In this document: positions 1-7,069 of the stretch, piece after piece
Layout of the letters: each line of letters starts with the position of its first letter
Numbering within the stretch: position 1 is the stretch's first letter
DNA from: Larkinella sp. C7
GTDB lineage: Bacteria > Bacteroidota > Bacteroidia > Cytophagales > Spirosomataceae
Reading direction: 5' to 3'
DNA length: 64,000 bases
Assembly (NCBI RefSeq): GCF_006149005.1
Contig: NZ_VBSL01000003.1
Coordinates: 612,955 to 676,954 of the forward strand
Notes under the pieces: model-generated
Database searches by the model: none
What the model saw: the letters and a program-made list of their open reading frames with translations, nothing else
Told to the model about the DNA's origin: nothing
Position numbers and translations under genes: made by a program

Positions 1-473
1 GTTTGCAGGTTGTAATACGTGGCGGCCACGTTATAGGCGACGTCTTCTTTCACCTGCCGGGTTTGCAGCGCCGACACTTCGCGGCTGGTTTTGGCGGCTT
101 TCAACCCAATCATCACCGACGGGTTATACAACGCCTGGGAAGCCTGTACCGAAGTTGAAAGGTTGTAGGGAAGACCGAATGCCAGGGTTTGGTATGAACC
201 CTCGGGGCCACCGAAGGCCGATGTGGGAACGACCTGTCCCGGAATTTTTAGATACCGTTTGTAATCACCGGTCAGGTTGACAGAAGGTCTTGCCCCGGCT
301 TTTACTTCGGCAATGCGGGCTTCCGTTTTGGTTTCGTCAAACTGGGCCGACTGCACGCTGAGGTTGCTGGTGAGGGCCTTGTCGATCAGTTGCTGGAGTG
401 TAAGGTCCTGAGCCTGCGTGAGTGTGCTGGTGAAAGCGAGTATCAGGCCGAGATACCATGGTGTGCGTTTCAT
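1..473 (-). CDS. TolC-family outer membrane efflux protein (N-terminal part, cut by window edge)
   Basis: The minus frame opens at 473 with a typical signal peptide (MKRTPWYLGLILAFTSTLTQ, cleavage near AQ). It continues with the helical TolC/OEP pattern: 'LTLQQLIDKALTSNLSVQSA' and 'ASQALYNPSVMIGLKAAK' before the window edge. About 157 codons are visible; TolC proteins are usually 430-480 residues, so roughly two thirds lie outside. Members form the outer-membrane channel of tripartite RND or ABC efflux systems, so pump and adaptor genes probably follow beyond the window (inference). A perfect palindrome with a nearby half site lies about 70 bases upstream of the start and matches the sites before the neighbouring tetR genes, which points to TetR control. 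Confidence 0.85.
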   Translation of the reverse strand, partial: MKRTPWYLGLILAFTSTLTQAQDLTLQQLIDKALTSNLSVQSAQFDETKTEARIAEVKAGARPSVNLTGDYKRYLKIPGQVVPTSAFGGPEGSYQTLAFGLPYNLSTSVQASQALYNPSVMIGLKAAKTSREVSALQTRQVKEDVAYNVAATYYNLQ

Positions 474-524
474 ATCAAAAAGTGTAAGTAAAGCGGATGG
501 TGAACTAAAAACTGGATTTTCGGA

Positions 525-558
525 TGATTAAATTGTTTGTTTTAATCAATTGATTAAA
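525..558. promoter_or_regulatory. TetR-type operator upstream of the tolC-like gene
   Basis: Positions 541-558 read TTTAATCAATTGATTAAA, a perfect 18-base palindrome. A further half site TGATTAAA lies at 525-532, separated by 8 bases. The same full site plus half site with the same 8-base gap occurs at 2882-2915 before the cmoA-like operon, and close variants lie before both tetR genes. Binding by one or both TetR proteins is inferred. Confidence 0.75.
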
Positions 559-575
559 TTCGATGCAAAAAAATA

Positions 576-1199
576 TCAGGTAACCGGTTCAGGTTTAAAA
601 AGATACTCGCAGATCATGTCTTTGACGTATTCCATGTGGCGGGTGGCAAAAGCGTTGAAACCGGCCTCGTCCAGTCCCTGCGCCAGCATCGTCATCGGTT
701 TGGACACAAACAGAAACTGGATGTTGGCAATGATCATGGTTAGAATATGGTGCGAATCGATCGGGGTGATGATCCCCTGCGCAATGGCATCTTCAATTTG
801 CTGGTGGAAAATCGATTCCGGTACCTGTTTGGCCATCCCGATCGTTCCGTAAAGCCGTTCCGGATTCAGGCGCAGTTCATTCATGATGAAAATGGTCAGA
901 TTCGGATTCTGCATCATCATCTGAAACTGGTGATCCATCAGTTTCGATATTTTATCGCGCAGACTGATGGGCTGGTTGATCAGTTCGAGCATGCCTTTGA
1001 ACATCAGCGTACATACATCGTTGAAAATCGACTGAAACAACTTCTCTTTGCTGCGGAAATAATAGTTCATCAGCGCACTGTTAATGCCCGCTGCCTGCGC
1101 AATATCCCGCGTCGTCGTACCATCAAAACCCTTTTCAAGAAACACCATTTTGGCTGCTTCCTTGATGCGTTCTTCGGTTGAGTCAGTAAGACATTTCAT
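576..1199 (-). CDS. TetR/AcrR-family transcriptional regulator (copy 1)
   Basis: A 207-residue regulator if started at 1199. This start is chosen because it gives the same MKC...STEERIKEAAK N-terminus as the second copy and sits just behind a good promoter. Residues 8-55 hold the TetR helix-turn-helix (TTTRDIAQAAGINSALMNYY, then FRSKEKLF). The C-terminal half is the ligand/dimer domain with hydrophobic stretches (MIIANIQFLFVSKP). It differs from the regulator at 2931-3554 at about 20 of 207 positions by eye, so the pair is a recent duplication. TetR proteins of this class usually repress efflux or membrane-modifying genes; here the candidates are the tolC-like gene and the cmoA-like operon. 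Its own promoter carries the shared operator, suggesting autoregulation. Confidence 0.9.
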   Translation of the reverse strand: MKCLTDSTEERIKEAAKMVFLEKGFDGTTTRDIAQAAGINSALMNYYFRSKEKLFQSIFNDVCTLMFKGMLELINQPISLRDKISKLMDHQFQMMMQNPNLTIFIMNELRLNPERLYGTIGMAKQVPESIFHQQIEDAIAQGIITPIDSHHILTMIIANIQFLFVSKPMTMLAQGLDEAGFNAFATRHMEYVKDMICEYLFKPEPVT

Positions 1200-1220
1200 G
1201 GTATTGGTAGAATGACAGGT

Positions 1221-1251
1221 CAAAGGTAAAGTCCCGAAATGGGATAAGCAA
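1221..1251 (-). promoter_or_regulatory. Bacteroidota-type promoter of tetR copy 1
   Basis: On the minus strand a -33 element TTG (1251-1249) is followed after 20 bases by TACCTTTG (1228-1221), matching the Bacteroidota consensus TTG-N19/20-TAnnTTTG. Transcription would start near 1213, giving a short leader before the ATG at 1199. Spacing is identical in the promoter of tetR copy 2. Confidence 0.7.
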
Positions 1252-1255
1252 ACAT

Positions 1256-1286
1256 TTTAATCAGAAAATTTAATCAATTGATCAAA
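1256..1286. promoter_or_regulatory. Operator upstream of tetR copy 1
   Basis: TTTAATCAATTGATCAAA at 1269-1286 is the shared palindrome with one mismatch. A half site TTTAATCA at 1256-1263 is separated by 5 bases. The full site begins 18 bases upstream of the -33 TTG, exactly as for copy 2. A position upstream of the promoter is slightly unusual for simple repression by steric block. Confidence 0.7.
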
Positions 1287-1354
1287 ACGCTTGATTAGCG
1301 GTTTTGGGCTTCCTTGAGCGGTTTTTAACGGGTTTAAATCGTATCGACATCGGG

Positions 1355-2071
1355 CTAGGCCTGCATCCGGCCGGATTTTTTCAAATACCGTACGAACAGG
1401 TACAACACCAGCCAAAAGGACAGAAGAAAACCCATCAGGGTGTACCGGTGATCGGTCTGGAATAAAACGGGGTACTTTAGAAACAGAATGAGGGTGATGC
1501 CGGTAAGCCAGACATACTGGGTATTGTATTCTTTCAGCATCCACCGCACCCAGTTGAACTGCATGCTGGAAAAGGTTCGCCCGATGCCGCGCAGGTCCGG
1601 AATCCAGCGGTTGACCTGGTGGGAATATTGCTCGAACGCGGTGCCGAATTTGTTGCGCAGAAAAGTCTCTTCGGCGATAACGATGGCCTGGTAAATGAAC
1701 AGAAAAAGCGGCATGAAAACGCCCGTGAACAGCAGCGAATTGGCCAGAATGCCAACGCCCAGCAGCATCAGGACATTGCCCACATACAACGGATTCCGGC
1801 AGTGGTTGAAGATCCCCTGCGTCACCAGCGTTTCGGCGTAGACCTTTTTGTCTTTTCCACCCCGGACGATGTACGCCAGCCCGATGGTGGCGCCCCGAAT
1901 GAGCTGACCACTGACCGTAATGAGCAGGCCCAAACCGATGGGCCAGACATAAAATGAGGGGCCAAAAACCGCCGGCGAAAAAATCGGGGGCGACGGAATA
2001 AACAGGGCTAAATACAGAAAAATAAAAATCAGATTCCGGTATTTGAAGAAGAAGTTTCCGATTCCGATCAT
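1355..2071 (-). CDS. Isoprenylcysteine carboxyl methyltransferase (ICMT/PEMT)-like integral membrane protein
   Basis: A 238-residue membrane protein with about five hydrophobic segments. The central motif GIFNHCRNPLYVGNVLMLLG (about residues 86-105), followed by AEETFLRNKFGTAFEQY, is the SAM-binding signature of the ICMT/PEMT-like methyltransferases (NnrU/isoprenylcysteine methyltransferase clan). Bacterial members methylate small membrane-associated or lipid substrates, mostly unknown. Its ATG overlaps the stop of the upstream cmoA-like gene (ATGA, 2068-2071), so the two are translationally coupled and probably act on the same substrate or in consecutive steps. The operon lies between the twin tetR genes and has the shared operator. 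The C-terminal third (after about residue 165) has two further membrane segments. The substrate cannot be told from sequence. Confidence 0.75.
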   Translation of the reverse strand: MIGIGNFFFKYRNLIFIFLYLALFIPSPPIFSPAVFGPSFYVWPIGLGLLITVSGQLIRGATIGLAYIVRGGKDKKVYAETLVTQGIFNHCRNPLYVGNVLMLLGVGILANSLLFTGVFMPLFLFIYQAIVIAEETFLRNKFGTAFEQYSHQVNRWIPDLRGIGRTFSSMQFNWVRWMLKEYNTQYVWLTGITLILFLKYPVLFQTDHRYTLMGFLLSFWLVLYLFVRYLKKSGRMQA

Positions 2072-2838
2072 GACGCTGCCTGGTTTTTAACCGCAATGAT
2101 GCCGGCGAAATTATACCATTGAAAAAAGGTTTCGACGTGTGAAAAGCCCGTCTCCTGCAACAGAAGGCGGTTTTCCGACAGTTTATAAGGAATCAGAACG
2201 TTTTCCAGGGCTTCCCGTTTCTGGGAAATTTCCAGGTCGCTGTAGTGTTGCCGCCGTTTGTAGTCGTAGTAATAAGTGATGTAGTCGCGGTTAAACTGGT
2301 GGTCTTCCGTGAGGATTTTTTCCACCAGGATCAGCGCACCCCCCGGCACGAGCCCATCGAATATTTTCTTCAGAACCTTCTGCCGGTGAATCGGCCGGAT
2401 GAACTGGAGCGTCAGACACAGTACCACCACCGAGGCATTGCTGATGGCAACATCCTGCTGAATATCGCCAGCCAGAAGCTCATAGGGGCGGGAAATGCCG
2501 AGTTCCTGGAGTTTTACCGCACATTTTTTCAGCATCTCCGCCGAATCATCGATGCCGATGAAGCGAATGTCGTTGGGAATCAGGCGGTTCATGTTGATGA
2601 GCGTCGTGCCGGTCGAACAACCGAGGTCGTAGACATCAGTGCCGGGTTGGGTATAATCGACCGCCAGTTCACCGATCATTCGCTGAATTTCTTCGTAGAA
2701 CGGAACCGAGCGGTTGACCATGTCGTCGAAAACATTCGCTACGGTTTGTCCAAACTTAAAATCGGATACTTTACTGATTTCTTCCTTAAAAACGGTGTCG
2801 TGCCTGAACGCCTGTAGATGAGAATTGGCCTGTGTCAT
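2068..2838 (-). CDS. CmoA-like carboxy-S-adenosyl-L-methionine synthase
   Basis: A 256-residue class I methyltransferase fold very similar along its length to E. coli CmoA (247 residues). Shared features are the SAM motif VYDLGCSTGTTL (about 69-80), LTLQFI, PGGALILVEK and SDLEISQKREALENVL. CmoA makes carboxy-SAM from SAM and prephenate, used by CmoB to modify U34 of tRNAs. The arginine of the SQKR motif, E. coli R199, which holds the carboxyl group, is present here as R208. No cmoB is nearby. Instead the gene overlaps an ICMT-like membrane protein by four bases and lies under an apparent TetR operator. It could therefore be a paralogue supplying carboxy-SAM for another reaction, or an ordinary methyltransferase of this family. 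The start is ATG at 2838. Confidence 0.75.
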   Translation of the reverse strand: MTQANSHLQAFRHDTVFKEEISKVSDFKFGQTVANVFDDMVNRSVPFYEEIQRMIGELAVDYTQPGTDVYDLGCSTGTTLINMNRLIPNDIRFIGIDDSAEMLKKCAVKLQELGISRPYELLAGDIQQDVAISNASVVVLCLTLQFIRPIHRQKVLKKIFDGLVPGGALILVEKILTEDHQFNRDYITYYYDYKRRQHYSDLEISQKREALENVLIPYKLSENRLLLQETGFSHVETFFQWYNFAGIIAVKNQAAS

Positions 2839-2859
2839 GTCATTGGGTAGTTAAGCCAT

Positions 2860-2915
2860 TGATTAAAAAAGATTTTGTGAGTGATTAAATCGACCGGTTT
2901 AATCATCTGATTAAG
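2860..2915. promoter_or_regulatory. Operator cluster upstream of the cmoA-like operon
   Basis: 2898-2915 reads TTTAATCATCTGATTAAG (one mismatch to the palindrome). A half site TGATTAAA lies at 2882-2889 with an 8-base gap, as at tolC. A third TGATTAAA lies at 2860-2867, only about 20 bases before the ATG at 2838. No clear TAnnTTTG promoter element was found here. Confidence 0.65.
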
Positions 2916-2930
2916 GCGCGAACAAAAAAA

Positions 2931-3554
2931 TTACGAGCTCAGTTCGGGTTTGAAAAGATACTCGCAGATCATGTCTTTGACGTATTCCATGTGGCGGGTG
3001 GCAAAAGCGTTGAAACCGGCCTCGTCCAGTCCCTGCGCCAGCATCGTCATCGGTTTGGAAACGAACAGAAACTGGATGTTGGCAATGATCATCGTCATGA
3101 TGTGGTGCGAATCGATCGGGGTGATGATTCCCTGCGCAATGGCATCTTCAATCTGCTGGTGGAAAATCGACTCCGGTAGCTTTTTGGCCATGCCGACGGT
3201 GGCATACAGCCGTTCCGGATTCCGGTGCAGTTCATTCATGATGAAGATGGTCAGATTCGGATTCTGCATCATCATCTGAAACTGGTGATCCATCAGTTTC
3301 GATATTTTATCGCGCAGACTGATGGGCCGATTGACCAGATCGAGCATGCCCTCGAACATCAGCGTACACATGTCATTGAAAATCGACTGAAACAGCTTCT
3401 CTTTGCTGCGGAAATAATAATTCATCAACGCACTGTTAATCCCAGCCGCTTTGGCAATATCCCGCGTCGTCGTACCATCAAAGCCCTTTTCAAGAAACAC
3501 GGTTTTGGCCGCTTCCTTGATGCGTTCTTCGGTTGATTCTGAGATGCACTTCAT
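2931..3554 (-). CDS. TetR/AcrR-family transcriptional regulator (copy 2)
   Basis: A 207-residue TetR regulator starting at 3554 (MKCISESTEERIKEAAK). The helix-turn-helix differs from copy 1 only by K for Q before AAGINSALMNYY, and most of the ligand domain is identical, so both copies probably read the same DNA site. Differences cluster in residues 62-76 and 108-125 of the effector domain, which could give different ligands (inference). It lies just upstream of the cmoA-like operon in the same orientation, with about 90 bases between them. The leader carries a promoter and operator with the same geometry as copy 1. An in-frame longer start at 3605 exists but would place the start inside the promoter. 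Confidence 0.9.
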   Translation of the reverse strand: MKCISESTEERIKEAAKTVFLEKGFDGTTTRDIAKAAGINSALMNYYFRSKEKLFQSIFNDMCTLMFEGMLDLVNRPISLRDKISKLMDHQFQMMMQNPNLTIFIMNELHRNPERLYATVGMAKKLPESIFHQQIEDAIAQGIITPIDSHHIMTMIIANIQFLFVSKPMTMLAQGLDEAGFNAFATRHMEYVKDMICEYLFKPELSS

Positions 3555-3574
3555 TGTCCTGTTGATTAGTGGTT

Positions 3575-3605
3575 CAAATGTAGACTCTGTAAAATTAACA
3601 AACAA
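3575..3605 (-). promoter_or_regulatory. Bacteroidota-type promoter of tetR copy 2
   Basis: Minus-strand TTG at 3605-3603, 20-base spacer, TACATTTG at 3582-3575. Same spacing as the copy 1 promoter, fitting the Bacteroidota primary sigma factor consensus. The leader to the ATG at 3554 is about 15 bases. Confidence 0.7.
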
Positions 3606-3609
3606 ATGC

Positions 3610-3640
3610 GTTAATCAAAAAGTTTAATCATTTGATTAAA
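3610..3640. promoter_or_regulatory. Operator upstream of tetR copy 2
   Basis: TTTAATCATTTGATTAAA at 3623-3640 is a palindrome with both 8-base arms intact. A half site gTTAATCA lies at 3610-3617 with a 5-base gap. The geometry relative to the promoter TTG (18 bases) matches copy 1 exactly. Confidence 0.75.
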
Positions 3641-3799
3641 ATAAAAATAGGAGAATGAAAACCGCCTGAATGGGAGTCATTTCGGATGATACAAAAGTAG
3701 AAAGAGGGCTTTCAGGACTTACAGAAGCTGGATTCGGATCGTTTTGGACGCTTTTAAGATAAGCGCCAATGTTGGGAAGAGCGGTTCGTAAAAGTAACT

Positions 3800-4756
3800 A
3801 TGGAATATCGTAAACTGGGTAAAACTGATCTAACCGTCTCGCTTCTGAGTTTCGGGGCGTCGCCGTTGGGCAATGTTTTTGATGAAACAAACGAGGAAGA
3901 GGGGTTTCGGGCCGTTCACGCGGCCATTGATCACGGGATTAATTTTTTCGATGTCGCCCCGTTTTACGGCGATACCCTGGCCGAAACCCGGCTGGGAAAA
4001 GCCCTGAAAACGAAACGGAATTCGGTTTTTCTGGCCACAAAATGCGGTCGCTACGGAAATGGCGTGTTCGATTTTTCGTATGATCGCATCCTGCGCAGCA
4101 TCGACGAATCGCTGGAACGGCTACAAACGGATTATGTCGATTTGCTAACCGTCCACGACATCGAGTTTGGCGACCACGATCAGGTGATCCGGGAAGCGTT
4201 TCCGGCGGTGCAGAAAATAAAGGAAAGCGGGAAAGCCCGCTACGTCGGATTTTCGGGTCTGCCGGTTCGGTATCTGGCAAAAGTCGCCCGTGAGGTCGAG
4301 GCCGATACCGTCTTGTCATGGGGCCATTACACGCTGCTCGCCGACGAAATCAACGACGAACTGGTGCCGCTTTCGCTGGAAAAGGGCTTTGGTTTGCTGA
4401 ACGCGGCCCCGCTCATGCAGCGGATTCTGTCGGATGCACCGATTCCGGCCTGGCAAAGTTCCCCGCAAGCCGTGAAAGATTTGCAGCCGAAACTCCTGGC
4501 CCTTTGCCGGGAATACGGGCTGGCGCTGAGCGATGTGGCCTTGAAATACGCAGTCAGCCATCCGGTGATTGCCACGACCATCGTCGGCATGTCGGAGCAG
4601 CGGCAACTGGAACAGAACATCCGGGCACTCGGGTTGACGATTCCCGATGAACTTCTTCACCGGATCGAAACGCTGGTGGCCCCGGTTAAAAACCAGCTAT
4701 GGTTTGAGGGAAAACCGGAAAACAACCTTCCTAAGCCCACTTTTCAACATGACTAA
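3800..4756 (+). CDS. Aldo/keto reductase, L-fucose/L-galactose dehydrogenase-like
   Basis: A 318-residue NAD(P)-dependent oxidoreductase with the complete aldo/keto reductase tetrad: D51 and Y56 (NFFDVAPFYGDT), K81 (LATKCGRYG) and H119 (DLLTVHDIE). The sequence most resembles the L-galactose dehydrogenase / D-threo-aldose (L-fucose) 1-dehydrogenase branch, which oxidises the free sugar to its lactone. Its reading frame runs 8 bases into the next gene (stop at 4754-4756, next ATG at 4749), so the two are translationally coupled. With the dehydrogenase, TIM-barrel isomerase and mutarotase downstream it fits a non-phosphorylated deoxyhexose oxidation route. The exact sugar is an inference from context. 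Confidence 0.85.
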   Translation: MEYRKLGKTDLTVSLLSFGASPLGNVFDETNEEEGFRAVHAAIDHGINFFDVAPFYGDTLAETRLGKALKTKRNSVFLATKCGRYGNGVFDFSYDRILRSIDESLERLQTDYVDLLTVHDIEFGDHDQVIREAFPAVQKIKESGKARYVGFSGLPVRYLAKVAREVEADTVLSWGHYTLLADEINDELVPLSLEKGFGLLNAAPLMQRILSDAPIPAWQSSPQAVKDLQPKLLALCREYGLALSDVALKYAVSHPVIATTIVGMSEQRQLEQNIRALGLTIPDELLHRIETLVAPVKNQLWFEGKPENNLPKPTFQHD

Positions 4757-5786
4757 TCAACGCGCCCTGGTGCTGGTCGAACCCGGAAAAACGGAAGTTC
4801 GGGCCATTGAAATACCGGATTTTGGGCCGGAAGAGGTTCTCTTACAGGTCAATATGGTCGGCTTCTGCGGGGGCGACCTGAACGGTTTTCGCGGGTTGTT
4901 CGAGTTGCAGGAATACCCGAATGTGCTGGGCCATGAAGTGGGAGCCACCATTCTGGAAACCGGCAATCGGGTTCCCGACGCATTCAAACCGGGCATGAAA
5001 GTGACGCTCAATCCCTATTTGAACTGCGGCCATTGCGTTTCGTGCCGGAAAGGCCGACCGAATGCCTGTCAGGATAACAAAACGATGGGTGTCCGTCGTC
5101 CGGGGGCCATGACCCGGTTTATCAGCGTGCCGTATCAGAAGCTGCATTCGTCTTCGGCCTTGTCGGTCAGGGAGCTGGCGTTGGTCGAGCCGCTGACGGT
5201 CGGTTTTCATGCGGCCGCGCGGGGGCGGGTTTCGGCGGGTGAGAAAGTCGCCGTGATCGGTTGCGGCATCGTCGGGATGGGCGCCATTGCGGCTTCGGTC
5301 CACCGCGGGGCCGAGGTGATTGCCATCGACATCGACGATTCCAAAATGCGGATTGCCAAACTGGCCGGGGCGGCTCATACGATTAACACCACAAAGGTCG
5401 ATTTGCACGAGGTTCTGATGGCCATCACCGACGGCGATGGCCCGGATGTGATCATCGAAGCGGTGGGCAATGCCATGACGTATCGTGCGGCCGTAGAGGA
5501 AGTAGCCTACACTGGTCGGGTGGTGTACATCGGCTACGCCAAAAAACCGGTCGATTACAACACCGGAACGTTTGTCCGGAAAGAAATTGAGATTCTGGGT
5601 TCCCGCAACTGTCTCGGCGATTTTCCGGATGTGATTGCGTACCTGGAAGCGGGTAAATTTCCGGTCGATGCCGTCATCAGCCGGGTGGTGTCGCTGGACG
5701 AAGCCGGTGCTGCCCTGGCCGACTGGTCGGAAAATCCGGGGCCGATTACGAAAATTATGGTTGATTTTGATAACAGTGTGAATTGA
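4749..5786 (+). CDS. Zinc-dependent alcohol/sugar-acid dehydrogenase (MDR family)
   Basis: A 345-residue medium-chain dehydrogenase. Catalytic zinc ligands are C40 (VGFCGGD) and H62-E63 (LGHEVG). The structural zinc site is C93, C96, C99 and C107, and the NAD-binding motif is VIGCGIVGMGAI. The start at 4749 is chosen because it aligns with the family N-terminus (MTNQRALVLVEPG) and overlaps the previous stop; a longer frame from 4647 would lie inside the upstream gene. MDR enzymes in such cassettes oxidise a hydroxyl of a sugar acid (for example L-galactonate 5-dehydrogenase or a fuconate-pathway dehydrogenase). Coupled to the next gene by a one-base overlap (TGATG). Confidence 0.85.
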   Translation: MTNQRALVLVEPGKTEVRAIEIPDFGPEEVLLQVNMVGFCGGDLNGFRGLFELQEYPNVLGHEVGATILETGNRVPDAFKPGMKVTLNPYLNCGHCVSCRKGRPNACQDNKTMGVRRPGAMTRFISVPYQKLHSSSALSVRELALVEPLTVGFHAAARGRVSAGEKVAVIGCGIVGMGAIAASVHRGAEVIAIDIDDSKMRIAKLAGAAHTINTTKVDLHEVLMAITDGDGPDVIIEAVGNAMTYRAAVEEVAYTGRVVYIGYAKKPVDYNTGTFVRKEIEILGSRNCLGDFPDVIAYLEAGKFPVDAVISRVVSLDEAGAALADWSENPGPITKIMVDFDNSVN

Positions 5787-6598
5787 TGAAATCCTGCGTC
5801 ACCATTGCCCTGGTTCCTTCGATCCAAACCGGCCCCTGGATTTACTGGCACGATTTATCGACCAGCATGGCCAAAGCCGCAGATCTGGGATTCGATGCCG
5901 TCGAACTGTTCACGCCTTCGGCGGATGCTGTCAGCATTGACCGGCTGATGGCGCTGAGCAATCAATTCGGGCTGGACATTGCCGCCGTCGGCACCGGAGC
6001 CGGGAAAGTGTTGCACGGCCTGACGCTGACCGACCCCGATCCAACGGTTCGATCAAAAGCTGTTGCGTTCATTTCGGACCTGATAACCTTCGGTGCCCGT
6101 TTTGGCGCTCCGGCCATTATCGGGTCGATGCAGGGTAATGCGGTTCCGGGCGTCGAAAAAGAACAGGCACTGGCGTGGCTGGCCCAGAGTTTGAACATTC
6201 TGGGAAAACGAGCGGAGGAGCAAGGCGTCAACCTGATTTACGAACCGCTAAACCGCTACGAAACCAACCTGATCAACCAGCTTGAAACCGGCGTTACCTT
6301 CCTGAAATCGCTGGAAACCCGGCGTGTGGTGCTGCTGGCCGATCTCTTCCACATGAACATCGAAGAGGTGTCGCTGGCCGACAGCATCCGGTCGGCTGGT
6401 TCACACATCGGCCACGTCCATTTTGCCGACAGCAACCGCCGGCCGATTGGCCTGGGGCATACCGAGATGACGGCCATTGCAACTGCTTTGCAAACTATTG
6501 ATTATCAAGGTTATGTTTCTGCCGAAGCCTTCCCCTGGCCCGACCCCGATGCAGCCGCAAAGCAAACGATTACGGCGTTTAAGCAGTATTTCGGCTAG
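5786..6598 (+). CDS. Sugar phosphate isomerase/epimerase-like TIM-barrel protein
   Basis: A 270-residue protein of the xylose isomerase-like TIM-barrel family (AP endonuclease 2 clan). Typical stretches are LGFDAVELFTPSAD, LIYEPLNRYETNLINQ (metal-ligand glutamate region), VVLLADLFHMNIEE and IGHVHFADSNR with the usual Asp/His/Glu metal ligands. The ATG at 5786 overlaps the upstream stop by one base. A TTG one codon earlier is possible but less likely. Family members isomerise or epimerise keto-sugars or act as dehydratases. In this operon it would act on the oxidised sugar, but the precise reaction cannot be read from the sequence. Confidence 0.8.
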   Translation: MKSCVTIALVPSIQTGPWIYWHDLSTSMAKAADLGFDAVELFTPSADAVSIDRLMALSNQFGLDIAAVGTGAGKVLHGLTLTDPDPTVRSKAVAFISDLITFGARFGAPAIIGSMQGNAVPGVEKEQALAWLAQSLNILGKRAEEQGVNLIYEPLNRYETNLINQLETGVTFLKSLETRRVVLLADLFHMNIEEVSLADSIRSAGSHIGHVHFADSNRRPIGLGHTEMTAIATALQTIDYQGYVSAEAFPWPDPDAAAKQTITAFKQYFG

Positions 6599-6645
6599 GG
6601 CTTTGGATGTATGGGTAATAAATGAATACGATTGATAACTTTGTC

Positions 6646-6694
6646 AACAAAGCCCAAAGGGCTTGTTATGAATAACCCCGGATATAATCCGGGG
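6646..6694. repeat. REP-like double hairpin
   Basis: Two adjacent hairpins sit between the isomerase and mutarotase genes: AAGCCC-AAA-GGGCTT (6650-6664, extendable with a bulge to 6646-6667) and CCCCGGAT-ATA-ATCCGGGG (6676-6694). The paired, GC-rich, intergenic arrangement resembles REP elements mobilised by RAYT transposases. It could equally modulate expression of the mutarotase. Whether copies occur elsewhere in the genome cannot be seen from this window. Confidence 0.5.
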
Positions 6695-6713
6695 ACAGCC
6701 TGATCTAAAAACC

Positions 6714-7055
6714 ATGCAACGATTCTGCCTCGCCCTCGACCTGAAAGATGACCCCGAATTAATCGCCGAATACGAACAGTGGCACGCCAAAGGCCGCGGC
6801 TGGGCGGAAGTCCGGGCGAATGACCTGGCATCCGGCATTCTGGATCTGCAAATTTACCGCACCGGAAACCGCATGGTGATGATTCTGGAAACAGACGATG
6901 ATTTTACTTTCGAAAAGAAAGCCGCGCTGGATGCGGTCAACCCGCACGTTCAGCGGTGGGAGGAACTGATGTGGAAATTTCAGGAACCGCTGCCCTGGGC
7001 CAAAGAAGGCCAGAAGTGGATTTTAATGGATCAGATTTTTCAGTTCGAGAAGTAA
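6714..7055 (+). CDS. L-rhamnose/L-fucose mutarotase family protein
   Basis: A 113-residue protein of the L-rhamnose mutarotase family (RhaM/DUF718, about 104 residues in E. coli). Family features are the N-terminal RFCLALDLKDDPELIAEYE, the W/H pattern and the C-terminal HVQRWEELMWKFQEPLPWA. Mutarotases interconvert alpha and beta anomers of the free sugar. Fucose-specific type 2 enzymes of this family occur in oxidative L-fucose clusters. The position after an L-fucose dehydrogenase-like gene fits such a cluster, but no fuconate dehydratase, aldolase or permease is present here. Confidence 0.85.
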   Translation: MQRFCLALDLKDDPELIAEYEQWHAKGRGWAEVRANDLASGILDLQIYRTGNRMVMILETDDDFTFEKKAALDAVNPHVQRWEELMWKFQEPLPWAKEGQKWILMDQIFQFEK

Positions 7056-7069
7056 GCACCTTGGTTGAC

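Noticed and set aside
550..1181. Long plus-strand open frames opposite tetR copy 1, repeated opposite copy 2 (2950-3536)
   Set aside because: They mirror the tetR codons; they are duplicated only because the tetR genes are, and their translations show no protein-like features.
1257..2096. 279-codon minus-strand frame overlapping the ICMT-like gene
   Set aside because: Composition (His/Arg/Pro-rich, no membrane pattern) is that of a frame shadow; the 238-residue frame has the family motif.
2068..2838. Firm naming as tRNA-modifying cmoA
   Set aside because: Similarity is strong, but without a cmoB nearby and with efflux-type regulation the tRNA role is not supported by context.
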